DNA of 58,344 nt from Planctomycetia bacterium (lineage in GTDB: Bacteria > Planctomycetota > Planctomycetia > Gemmatales > Gemmataceae): contig SYLG01000031.1 of NCBI GenBank assembly GCA_005808665.1, forward strand, positions 1 through 58,344, read 5' to 3'. A program made the position numbers and the translations under genes. Numbering within the stretch: position 1 is the first letter of the stretch; each line of letters opens with the position of its first letter. Below, piece by piece: positions 17,693-26,157 of this stretch. The notes beneath the pieces are model-generated. The model made no database searches. It was not told the origin of the DNA and worked only from the letters and a program-made list of their open reading frames with translations.

Positions 17693-19373
17693 ATGTGCGG
17701 TTTCCTGGGCAGAAATGGAAATTTGGACCAGCTTCCGCCTCTTGAAAAGGGTTTGCCCCTATTAATTAATGCGACGGGGCTCGGACTCCCAACACTATTG
17801 GCGGTCTGTTTCGGGTGCCGTGGAATTGATTCAGGCACGGTTAGCAATTGTGGATCCATTTGCCCGATCGGATCAACCTTTTAAACTGCCCGAATACGGT
17901 CTTACTGTAGCCTTCAATGGAGAGGTCTACAACTATGAGGAAATTCGGCTTTCGTTACAAACCAAACATTCGTTTCAAACGCAATCGGATACCGAAGTTT
18001 TGCTTGCTTCCTATGCCCAAGGTGGTATTGAGGGAATAAAAGATCTTCGTGGAATGTTTTCCTTTGCGATTGTGGACGAACGCAATCAGGAAACTGTTTT
18101 GGTTCGTGACCCGGTTGGGAAAAAGCCCCTTTATGTAGGGTTTTGGTCAGGTGGGGCTTGGTTCGGATCAACCTTGTTGGCCATGGCAGCATCGGCACCT
18201 ACCAAGCCTTTGATCAACCAATCGGCGATCGCCCATTATTTCAAACGGGGTTTTATTTCCCCTGCAACCTCCGTTTTAGAGGGTGCCCGCCCCCTTCGAC
18301 CTGGCGAGGTATTGGTTCTTGATCCTCTGGGAAAAATCAAACGGAAAGACCATTGTCGTCCCAAGTCCATTGTCTATTCCTTTGGGGATTTTGAAAAAAC
18401 CAAATCGGAATTACTGGTCCAACTGGATAAAGCGGTTGAACTTAGGCTCCATAACAATCCCAATCCGGTGACCCTCCTTTCCGGGGGAATTGATTCGACA
18501 ATAATTGCGAGTCGGCTTGGTCAAAAAACAAAATTCAAAGCGTTAACCCTTAAATCGTGGACAGGCTGGGATTCCGACGAATGGTATGCCCGTTATGCAG
18601 CCAGGAAAATAGGGTGTCCCTTGCAACCGGTTGCTTTGAATTACAAGGACCTTGCCTCGGATGTGAAATGGTGTGCGGACTTGCAAGATGAACCCCTTGG
18701 CATGATCTCCTTTTTCCCGCTTTGTCTCCTATTGCGAGCGGCCAAGGAGCATGGCAAAATGCTCCTTACGGGGGAAGGAGGGGATGAGGTGTTCCTGGGG
18801 TATGGCAAGCCAACCGATTGGACCGACCCGGAATTTGAGAAGGATGACTACACCGAGGAAGAAGTTTCCCATTGGGTAGGTCCCGATAATCCGGCCTGGA
18901 TGAGTCCTTGGGGGCGTTTTACGGCCGGGTTTTCCATGTTGGGCCATATATTCGCCAAAGCGGACCGGGCCTCCGCGGAACAAGGTGTGGAGCTGCGGTC
19001 TCCCTTTTTGAGTTATGATCACTTTTCCTTCCTGAAACAATTGCCTCCCAATTGGATTTTTGACGGGGATAAGCCCAAGGGCCTCCTCAAATCCTATCTC
19101 AAAGATTCGTTCCCGGACTGGTATATTAACCGGAGAAAAATGGGTTTTCCGTTACGCATTCGTTACGCTTGGGGGATTCGCCTCTATTCCGGGTTACGAG
19201 AATTGGTTTCTGAAAAATCGATGGAGGTTTCGGCGGCTTACTTGCCCAAGGTGCTTTGCCAAACTCCCCAAAAGTGGTCCTCGTTTGCTATTTTCAGAAA
19301 CTTTCCGGAGGTTTGGAAAGCGTTGATGTGGTCCCAATTTCAAGATCGATATGATTCTCTTCCCCAATCGTAG
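17693..19373 (+). pseudogene. Second asparagine synthase-like gene, frameshifted near its start
   Basis: The first 26 codons from ATG 17693 read MCGFLGRNG...PLLIN, the expected Cys2 start of a glutaminase domain. The remainder of the protein (RRGSDSQHYWR, FNGEVYNYEEI, SDTEVLLASY, VRDPVGKKPLY, LLSGGIDSTIIAS, LLTGEGGDEVFLGYG) lies in the next frame, opened by ATG 17769. In that frame a TAA at 17763-17765 separates the two, so a single extra base at about 17757-17770 (within TTAATTAATG) explains the break. Read as it stands, a 534-residue protein from 17769 keeps the PP-loop synthetase but lacks the glutaminase cysteine. RRGSDS in place of the usual HRGPDD is a second oddity. It could be a pseudogene, an ammonia-using enzyme or a sequencing error. 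Confidence 0.75.
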
Positions 19374-19732
19374 AAATGGTAATCGTTGGTAGGCTTAACA
19401 CCCTTCCGGCTCATTATTGGCGTAAATTCATTCCTTTGAAAAGGCACCCCCTATTTGACCCCGGCCGAACTGGGATCAAGGAATGTAACCTCCCGTCCTA
19501 ATGCCCTTTTGGTTCAACTGTTCCCTTTTTTCTTGGGTGAAGTTTCCAAAGGAATTTGGCTGTACTTTGTTGTTACCCTTTAATATTGGCAGAAGGAATT
19601 CCCGTTTCACAATTGGCTTTTCCACCCAAATAATGGGTGAAGTTCCCGATTTTTTCGGAAATCCATGGAACCAAATTGGGGCGTTGGAAACCCATCCGGC
19701 CTGTCCTAAGATACTCAGGGAAAGGAATCCCA
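19374..19732. other. Intergenic region upstream of the complex I operon
   Basis: About 360 bases without a recognisable gene. It should hold the promoter and leader of the nuo operon. One candidate promoter is listed separately. No terminator hairpin was seen after the asparagine synthase-like gene. Confidence 0.5.
19556..19584 (+). promoter_or_regulatory. Candidate promoter for the nuo operon
   Basis: TTGGCT (19556-19561) and TTTAAT (19579-19584) are spaced by 17 bases. An overlapping TAATAT begins at 19581. The boxes are only moderately close to consensus, and the leader would be about 140 bases. Confidence 0.3.
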
Positions 19733-20146
19733 ATGTTTGCCATGACCCTTCATGAATTTGATTTTAAACTGGCCGACTATTACGGCCTTTTGCTTTTTGT
19801 TGGGGTGGTGATTGGGTTTGCAGTGATCCTCCTTTCCCTTTCGCAGATCATCAACCCACTGAAAACCACCAAGGTGAAGGAATCTCCCTATGAGTCGGGT
19901 ATGGATCCCATTGGCGATGCCAGGCAAAAATTCGATGTAAAGTTTTACATTATTGCCATCCTGTTTTTGGTGTTTGATATTGAGCTTTTGTTTCTTTACC
20001 CCTGGGCGGTAGCCGCAGGGGGAGATCATCCGGCGATTCCGGGTGGATTTGGGGATATTGTTTTCATTGAGGTTTTGCTTTTTTTTGCAAGCCTTTTAGT
20101 GGCCTATATTTACGCATACCGTAAGGGGGTGTTTCGGTGGCGTTAG
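19733..20146 (+). CDS. nuoA: NADH-quinone oxidoreductase subunit A
   Basis: The 137-residue protein is the small membrane subunit of complex I. It shows three membrane segments and the conserved loop PYESGMDPIGDARQKFDVKFY, which lies next to the quinone chamber, followed by FDIELLFLYPW. The frame is open further upstream, but ATG 19733 has AAAGGA seven bases before it and gives the normal family length. It opens the 14-gene nuo operon and overlaps nuoB by 10 bases. Confidence 0.95.
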   Translation: MFAMTLHEFDFKLADYYGLLLFVGVVIGFAVILLSLSQIINPLKTTKVKESPYESGMDPIGDARQKFDVKFYIIAILFLVFDIELLFLYPWAVAAGGDHPAIPGGFGDIVFIEVLLFFASLLVAYIYAYRKGVFRWR

Positions 20147-20766
20147 AGGATTATCTTGGAGACAATATATTTGTCACCAAGTTGGATGAAATTGCCAGTT
20201 GGTGTCGCAAGAATAGCCTTTGGCCTATGCCTTTTGCCACCGCCTGTTGCGGAATTGAGCTTATGGCCACCGGGGCGTCGAAACACGACATCGCCCGTTT
20301 TGGGGCCGAGGCTATGCGATTTACCCCCCGACAATGTGATTTGATGATCGTTGCCGGGCGTGTGGTAATGAAAATGGTGCCTGTCCTCCAACGGATTTGG
20401 CTTCAAATGCCTGAACCGAAATGGTGTATTTCCATGGGTGCCTGTGCCTCCTCCGGAGGCGTGTTCGATACCTATTCGGTTGTTCAGGGGATTGACCGAT
20501 TCCTGCCGGTGGACATTTATATTCCAGGATGCCCGCCAAGGCCGGAGCAACTCCTTCAGGCGGTAATCGACCTCCAAGACAAAATCCAGCGAACAGGGAC
20601 CGTCTTTGGGTCGGAGTTTGACAGAAGGTTTCGCCCGGAAGGGCCAAGGCCCTTATCCCTTGAGATACCGTTGAATCTCCAGATTGTGGCCCCGGGTAAC
20701 TTTGAGACATCCACCCGACTCATTTCCGATTCCAATAAACAGCCGGGTGGGGGCCAACCCTCGTGA
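20137..20766 (+). CDS. nuoB: NADH-quinone oxidoreductase subunit B
   Basis: NuoB (209 residues) holds the terminal iron-sulfur cluster N2, which passes electrons to quinone. The ligand motifs are present: the adjacent cysteines in TACCGIELM, the cysteine in GACASSGG and the one in PGCPPRPEQL. The region SKHDIARFGAEAMRFTPRQ is also typical. The start is GTG at 20137 inside the end of nuoA, giving MALEDYLGDN. The C-terminus has a tail of about 40 residues, rich in Pro and Gly, beyond the conserved core. Confidence 0.96.
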   Translation: MALEDYLGDNIFVTKLDEIASWCRKNSLWPMPFATACCGIELMATGASKHDIARFGAEAMRFTPRQCDLMIVAGRVVMKMVPVLQRIWLQMPEPKWCISMGACASSGGVFDTYSVVQGIDRFLPVDIYIPGCPPRPEQLLQAVIDLQDKIQRTGTVFGSEFDRRFRPEGPRPLSLEIPLNLQIVAPGNFETSTRLISDSNKQPGGGQPS

Positions 20767-21284
20767 GTAACGAAATCCCTCCCGTAATTCAGGCCCTTGG
20801 CGAGGCAGTCTCGGCAGAATTCCCTGGTGGTTTATTGGCAATCACAACTTTTCGTGGCAACCATCGTTTTCATGTTTGCCCAAAGCATGCCTATGGGGTC
20901 CTCAAATACTTGCGGGCCCGGGCGGGATTTGGAATGTTGATTGATCTTTCTGCCGCAGATTATCTCCAATATCCAGACCTCGAGGATCGATATGGAATCT
21001 GGTATTGCCTTCTTGATGTCGATAATGGCCGCCGTTTGATCGTGAAAACCACGGCCAACGACCCCGACCCCAAGGTAGAATCGGTGGTTGACCTTTGGGA
21101 AGGGGCCAACTGGATGGAACGCGAGGTCTACGATATGTATGGAATCGAATTCCTGCATCATCCGGACCTTCGCCGCATTTTATTGCCTGATGAATTTGTG
21201 GGATACCCCCTTCGTCGGGACTATCCGATGCGAGGCAAGGGCGAGCGGCACAATTTCCCCGTACTTACCCGGGCGGAAGGCTAG
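20763..21284 (+). CDS. nuoC: NADH-quinone oxidoreductase subunit C
   Basis: This 173-residue protein is the 30-kDa-type subunit of the peripheral arm. The signature WMEREVYDMYGIEFLHHPDLRR is intact, followed by GYPLRRDYP. It begins at GTG 20763, overlapping the nuoB stop by 4 bases (GTGA). NuoC and NuoD are separate genes here rather than the fused NuoCD of enterobacteria. Confidence 0.95.
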   Translation: MSNEIPPVIQALGEAVSAEFPGGLLAITTFRGNHRFHVCPKHAYGVLKYLRARAGFGMLIDLSAADYLQYPDLEDRYGIWYCLLDVDNGRRLIVKTTANDPDPKVESVVDLWEGANWMEREVYDMYGIEFLHHPDLRRILLPDEFVGYPLRRDYPMRGKGERHNFPVLTRAEG

Positions 21285-21287
21285 GCA

Positions 21288-22514
21288 ATGGCTCTCAAGC
21301 TCTCTGATGTGATTGCTCCTCCGGCAGATGGCCGGGAAAAGGACTACCAATGGACCTTGAATTTCGGTCCACAGCACCCGGCTACCCATACCACGCTCCG
21401 AATCATTCTGAATCTCGATGGTGAGGTGATAATCCATTCCATTCCGGATATTGGCTATCTCCATTCCGGATTTGAAAAATTGGGGGAACACCTCGATTTC
21501 AACCAATATGTCACCATTGTTGACAGGATGAATTACATTTCACCAGTGGCCAATGAAATCGCCTGGCACCATGCAGTGGAATCCCTTTTGGGGATAGACC
21601 TGACTCCGCGGTGCAAATATATTCGCGTCATCTTTGCCGAATTGATGCGGCTTCACGACCATTTGCTTTGCGTGGGTGCGGCGGCCCTTGACATGGGTGC
21701 ATTCACGGCATTCCTGTACGCCTTTAACCAGCGTGAAAAAATCAATGAACTTAACGAATGGGCTTCGGGTCAGCGCTTCCATCCAAGTTACACCCGGGTA
21801 GGGGGGCTTCAAAGGGACATTGACGACAACTGGATCGCTAAACTGCGCGCGTTTATCAAACAATTACCGAGTGCCATAGTTGATGTAACCAGACTGCTCA
21901 ACCGGAACCGGATCTTCCTCGATCGAACCCGGGGTGTTGGGGTTCTGACAAGGGAAGAAGCGATCAATCGTTCCGTAACCGGACCTGTGGCCCGTGCATC
22001 CGGTTTGGTACGGGACTTGCGTAAAGACGAACCCTATCTGGCGTACAAGGATTTCGATTTCAAGGTGGTCGCCGCAAAGGAGGGTGATTGCCTGGCCCGT
22101 TACCTGGTTCGAATGGAAGAAATGCAGGAGAGCCTGAAAATCCTCAGTCAGGCGGTCGAAAACCTCCCTTCTGGGCCGGTAAATGCTGCGGTCGATGACC
22201 GAATGGTCCTTCCCAACCAGCTATCCGTTTATCGATCGATCGAAGGATTGATTCACCATTTCGAGCTGTTCATGAACAATCGAAAATGGAGTCCACCCGT
22301 GGAAGAGGTCTATGCGGCCACAGAATCACCCAACGGAGAACTGGGTTTTTACATCGTTTCAGATGGGACCGGAACCGCCTACCGGGCTCGTACCCGTCCA
22401 CCCTCCTTCATTCACTTTGCGTTATTCAACCACCTGGTCCAGGGCCACACCATAAGTGAGGTTGCACCCATCCTGGGCAGTCTCAATATCATTGCCGCGG
22501 AGTTGGATCGATGA
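21288..22514 (+). CDS. nuoD: NADH-quinone oxidoreductase subunit D
   Basis: The 408-residue 49-kDa subunit lines the quinone site with NuoB. FGPQHPATHTTLR, GYLHSGFEKL and YTRVGGLQRDID are as expected, and the [NiFe]-hydrogenase-like cysteines are absent, as in all complex I. It starts 3 bases after nuoC and ends with an ATGA overlap into nuoE. Confidence 0.96.
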   Translation: MALKLSDVIAPPADGREKDYQWTLNFGPQHPATHTTLRIILNLDGEVIIHSIPDIGYLHSGFEKLGEHLDFNQYVTIVDRMNYISPVANEIAWHHAVESLLGIDLTPRCKYIRVIFAELMRLHDHLLCVGAAALDMGAFTAFLYAFNQREKINELNEWASGQRFHPSYTRVGGLQRDIDDNWIAKLRAFIKQLPSAIVDVTRLLNRNRIFLDRTRGVGVLTREEAINRSVTGPVARASGLVRDLRKDEPYLAYKDFDFKVVAAKEGDCLARYLVRMEEMQESLKILSQAVENLPSGPVNAAVDDRMVLPNQLSVYRSIEGLIHHFELFMNNRKWSPPVEEVYAATESPNGELGFYIVSDGTGTAYRARTRPPSFIHFALFNHLVQGHTISEVAPILGSLNIIAAELDR

Positions 22515-23029
22515 TTCAGGACAACCCCATGGCCGGTATCGGAGTGGAAAAATTAAGCCATTCTGTTCGGGACCAAATAATTGGGCTTCTACCCCGGTAT
22601 CCCTGCAAACAGGCCGTTACCCTACCCGCCCTCCACATCGTCCAGGATGAGCTAAGGTGCGTGCCCTTTTGGGCCATGCGTGAGATTGCTGACATTTTGG
22701 ATCTTTCTCCTGCAGAAGTCCATGACACCATGAGCTTCTATGGCTTCTTTCGAACCGGCGAGGACCCATTGGGCAAGACAAGGCTCTGGGTTTGCCGAAG
22801 TTTGGCTTGCCAACTGAGGGGGGGAGATGATTTGCTTTCCCAGTTTTGCAAAAAACTGGGAGTATCCCCTACGGAAACGACTGGGGATGGCATGATCACT
22901 CTGGAGTTTGCCGAGTGTATTGGAGCCTGTGAAGGTGCCCCGGCAGTGATGGTAAACGATGAACACCGGTTGAATATTGATCAACCTGAAAAGGTGGATG
23001 CGCTAATCGAGGAGCTTAGAGCCCTTTAG
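22511..23029 (+). CDS. nuoE: NADH-quinone oxidoreductase subunit E (24 kDa)
   Basis: NuoE (172 residues) carries the [2Fe-2S] cluster N1a in a thioredoxin-like fold. The ligands are seen in VCRSLACQL and in the pair ECIGACEGAPA. The N-terminal helical region PALHIVQDEL...MREIADILDLSPAEVH is typical. The start ATG overlaps the nuoD stop by 4 bases. Confidence 0.95.
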   Translation: MIQDNPMAGIGVEKLSHSVRDQIIGLLPRYPCKQAVTLPALHIVQDELRCVPFWAMREIADILDLSPAEVHDTMSFYGFFRTGEDPLGKTRLWVCRSLACQLRGGDDLLSQFCKKLGVSPTETTGDGMITLEFAECIGACEGAPAVMVNDEHRLNIDQPEKVDALIEELRAL

Positions 23030-23068
23030 CGATACTAAAAGGTGGTGGGGTTTCCCTTGCAGGTTTTT

Positions 23069-23087
23069 CCAGGGACGGTTTCCCTGG
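23069..23087 (+). repeat. Inverted repeat (hairpin) between nuoE and nuoF
   Basis: CCAGGGA and TCCCTGG, fully complementary over 7 bp, are separated by a 5-base loop. No T run follows, so it is not a standard terminator. It sits in the 75-base gap between nuoE and nuoF, one of the few real gaps in the operon, just upstream of GGGAGTGAGAG. Confidence 0.6.
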
Positions 23088-23104
23088 GTTGGGAGTGAGA
23101 GATC

Positions 23105-24436
23105 ATGGCTTACGAGCCAGTGCTTTTGGGACGCGCAAACAAGGCGGACAGTACCTCCCTGGAAGGGTATCGTCGTGACGGTGGCTATGAAACCCTAGGA
23201 CGCATCCTGAAGGAAATGACCTGCGATCAGGTGACCGAAGCTGTCAAGAGTTCCGGATTGCGGGGTCGGGGGGGAGCAGGTTTTCCAACCGGCCTCAAAT
23301 GGACCTTTCTTCCCAAGGGACACCCTGGCCCGATATACCTCTGTGTAAATGTCGATGAATCCGAACCTTGTACTTTCAATAATCGGGTATTGGTGGAAAA
23401 GGATCCCCATCAGGTTCTCGAGGGAATCGCCCTTTCCGCCTACGCAGTCAAGGCCAGTACAGCTTATTTTTATATCCGCTATGAGTATGGTGCCGGAATG
23501 CGCATCATGCAAAAGGCCATAGATGAGGCTTATGCGGCGGGAATTTTAGGCAAGAATATTTTGGGATCAAACTACTCTCTTGATGTCTTTATCCACCGGG
23601 GTGCGGGTGCCTATATTTGTGGGGAAGAAACCGGCCTTATCGAAAGCCTGGAAGGCAAGCGGGCCTGGCCACGCATCAAACCTCCCTTTCCCGCAATCGA
23701 GGGGGCCTTCCGGAAACCCACTATTGTCAACAATCCTGAAACCTTGGCAAATGTGGTCCATATACTCCAAAAAGGGTCCGATTGGTTCAAGTCCATTGGC
23801 GTTCCTCCGGATCCCAAAAACCCCCGTGATCCGGGAAGCTATGGCCCCAAACTTTATTGCATTAGTGGTCATGTCAACAGTCCTGGGGTTGTGGAACTTC
23901 CTTTGGGTGTGACAGTCCGGCAACTAATTACCGATCATGGGGGCGGGGTTTGGAAGGGGAAAAAGGCCAAAGGCTGTATTCCCGGTGGAAACAGCATGGG
24001 TGTCATGACCGAGGCAGAATTTGACACTCCCCTCGATTTCAACGGGCCTGGCCGGGTTGGATGTCTTGGGCTGGGAACCGGTGCGGTCACCGTTTTCGAT
24101 GAGGATACCAGCATTGTCGATGTGCTTCATAATCTTTGCCGCTTTTTTCAACACGAATCGTGTGGCCAATGTACCCCATGTCGCGAGGGTACCGGGTGGA
24201 TGTTCAAGATCATTGACCGTTTTGCCAAAGGGCAGGGTCGGGGCGAGGACCTTGCGGTCCTTGAAGAGATTGCGGATAAAATTGGAATCATGCCTGGGAC
24301 AACCATTTGCGGTTTGGCGGATGGTGCCGGTTGGCCGGTGAAAAACGCAATTCGCAAGTTTCGCCCTGAATTTGAAAAATACATTCAGGATGGCAGTTCC
24401 AAGCGAAGCAAACCACTCCCCATGGCCGCCCATTAG
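23105..24436 (+). CDS. nuoF: NADH-quinone oxidoreductase subunit F (51 kDa, NADH/FMN)
   Basis: NuoF (443 residues) takes electrons from NADH through FMN to cluster N3. The glycine-rich block GLRGRGGAGFPTGLKW binds NADH/FMN, and CVNVDESEPCTFNNR and GAYICGEETGLIESLEGK follow. The N3 ligands are in HESCGQCTPCREGTGW and TICGLADG. ATG 23105 follows GGGAGTGAGAG. It is the first gene after a small hairpin, so expression may differ from nuoA-E. Confidence 0.96.
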   Translation: MAYEPVLLGRANKADSTSLEGYRRDGGYETLGRILKEMTCDQVTEAVKSSGLRGRGGAGFPTGLKWTFLPKGHPGPIYLCVNVDESEPCTFNNRVLVEKDPHQVLEGIALSAYAVKASTAYFYIRYEYGAGMRIMQKAIDEAYAAGILGKNILGSNYSLDVFIHRGAGAYICGEETGLIESLEGKRAWPRIKPPFPAIEGAFRKPTIVNNPETLANVVHILQKGSDWFKSIGVPPDPKNPRDPGSYGPKLYCISGHVNSPGVVELPLGVTVRQLITDHGGGVWKGKKAKGCIPGGNSMGVMTEAEFDTPLDFNGPGRVGCLGLGTGAVTVFDEDTSIVDVLHNLCRFFQHESCGQCTPCREGTGWMFKIIDRFAKGQGRGEDLAVLEEIADKIGIMPGTTICGLADGAGWPVKNAIRKFRPEFEKYIQDGSSKRSKPLPMAAH

Positions 24437-24456
24437 GTAACACCGGAACAAAGACC

Positions 24457-26154
24457 ATGGCAACTGTATTTGTAAATAACCAACCGGTAGACATCGGCAA
24501 CGAAAAGCTGAACTGCGTTCAGGCGGCGGAGAAGGCCGGGGTCCTCATTCCCCACTATTGCTATCATCCTGCCCTCAGCGTAGTGGCATCCTGTCGCATG
24601 TGCCTGGTGGAAGTGGGCGAGAAAAAAGCCGATGGCACAATCTCCATGTTGCCCAAGGTTGTCCCAGGGTGTCAAACACCCGTCAAGGATGGAACCGTAA
24701 TCGTCACCCGTTCCGACAAGGCCAGGGATGCCCAGGAACGAACCCTGGAAAGCCTTCTGCTTAATCATCCTCTGGATTGTCCGGTTTGTGACAAAGCAGG
24801 GGAATGCTCACTTCAAGACTATAGTTTTGAATTTGGCAAAGCTGAAAGTCGAATGCACGACGAAAAAAAGACACCCCCCAACAAACCAGACCTCGGTCCC
24901 AATATCAATCTGTTTACCGATCGCTGCATTATGTGCAGTCGGTGTGTTCGCTTCACAAGGGAGATCTCAGGTACTTCTGAATTGTACATTACCAACCGGG
25001 GTGACCATTCCGAAATTGCGGTGTTTCCCGGCGATCCCCTTGACAACAAATTATCCACCAATGTGGTTGACCTGTGCCCGGTAGGGGCCCTGGCCTCCAA
25101 GGATTTTCTCTATAAACAGCGGGTTTGGAATCTTAAAACGGTGGACAGTGTTTGTCCCGGTTGCTCCACCGGATGCAGCATTCACATCGATGGGAACAAA
25201 GGAGTGATCCATCGCCTTCGCCCCCGAACCAATCCCAAAGCACAGGGTCATTTCATGTGCGATGAGGGCCGTTTGGGTTTCCACTATGCCAACTCGGCAG
25301 AACGCCTTCGCGAGCCAACGATTCGTGGACCTCATGGTTGGACAACCGTTGGCCACCGGGAGGCGGTCCAATCCGTCCAACAGGGTTTCAACGAACATTC
25401 CCTTCGTAGCATTACCGGAGTTTGGGCGGTTCTATCCCCATTCATGACAATCGAGGAGGCCTACCTGTTGGCCAATTGGATTCGTGATTTTGGGAGGGAA
25501 GCCCGACTGGTGCTTGGCCCCGTGCCAATTGTTGGCGAGGATGACCACTACCCTAAAGATTGTAGGGGGGAGGCGTCTCCGGGTGTGCCGAAGTTTACCA
25601 TTCGCGCCGAGAAGTGCCCCAATCGCAAGGGTGTGGAAGCCATTCTTCAGCACTTTACCGGGACCGTGCTTGGATTTGACAGTTTCTTGACCGCCCTGGC
25701 CAAGGGTCAGGTAAAAGCGGCCATACTTTCCGGGGGCTATATCCCCTTGGGCCGGGGCCATTGGTTTCCCGCAGAGTCGGTTCCTTTGCTGGAAAAGATA
25801 AACATGTTGGTGGTCCAGGAAATTTTTGCCAGCGCCCTTTCTCAAAAGGCCCATGTCGTTTTTCCCTCGGCCACTTGGGCCGAAAAGGAAGGAACCTATA
25901 TCAACCATCAAGGGTTAGCCCAGGAGATTCACTGGAATTCAGGCCCCCCAGGCGAGTCCCGAACCGATGGCCAGGTTTATCTGGACCTTTTGGGGCGAAC
26001 CGGTTTGATGCGAGCTCATCAGCTTCGGCGTGAAATTGCCCAGGTAGTTCCTGCGTTGAACCAACTATCCACAGGCTATTTGGGTACCCAGGGCGTCCTC
26101 CCCGGCGAGGCCCCTCCTGTCCAATCCCAAAAACGCAAAATCCCGGTGCACTAA
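24457..26154 (+). CDS. nuoG: NADH-quinone oxidoreductase subunit G (75 kDa), short form
   Basis: The 565-residue protein starts with a ferredoxin-like [2Fe-2S] domain (HYCYHPALSVVASCRMC, PGCQTPV). Then come the N5 ligands HPLDCPVCDKAGEC, with the unusual histidine, and the N4 ligands DRCIMCSRCVRF with CPVGAL. Next is CPGCSTGC followed 27 residues later by a cysteine, the C-x2-C-x3-C-x27-C pattern of the extra cluster N7, kept only in some bacteria. The C-terminal molybdopterin-type domain is short compared with the roughly 700-900 residues of many NuoG proteins but still has its final fold (AHVVFPSATWAEKEGTYIN). Confidence 0.95.
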   Translation: MATVFVNNQPVDIGNEKLNCVQAAEKAGVLIPHYCYHPALSVVASCRMCLVEVGEKKADGTISMLPKVVPGCQTPVKDGTVIVTRSDKARDAQERTLESLLLNHPLDCPVCDKAGECSLQDYSFEFGKAESRMHDEKKTPPNKPDLGPNINLFTDRCIMCSRCVRFTREISGTSELYITNRGDHSEIAVFPGDPLDNKLSTNVVDLCPVGALASKDFLYKQRVWNLKTVDSVCPGCSTGCSIHIDGNKGVIHRLRPRTNPKAQGHFMCDEGRLGFHYANSAERLREPTIRGPHGWTTVGHREAVQSVQQGFNEHSLRSITGVWAVLSPFMTIEEAYLLANWIRDFGREARLVLGPVPIVGEDDHYPKDCRGEASPGVPKFTIRAEKCPNRKGVEAILQHFTGTVLGFDSFLTALAKGQVKAAILSGGYIPLGRGHWFPAESVPLLEKINMLVVQEIFASALSQKAHVVFPSATWAEKEGTYINHQGLAQEIHWNSGPPGESRTDGQVYLDLLGRTGLMRAHQLRREIAQVVPALNQLSTGYLGTQGVLPGEAPPVQSQKRKIPVH

Positions 26155-26157
26155 GCC

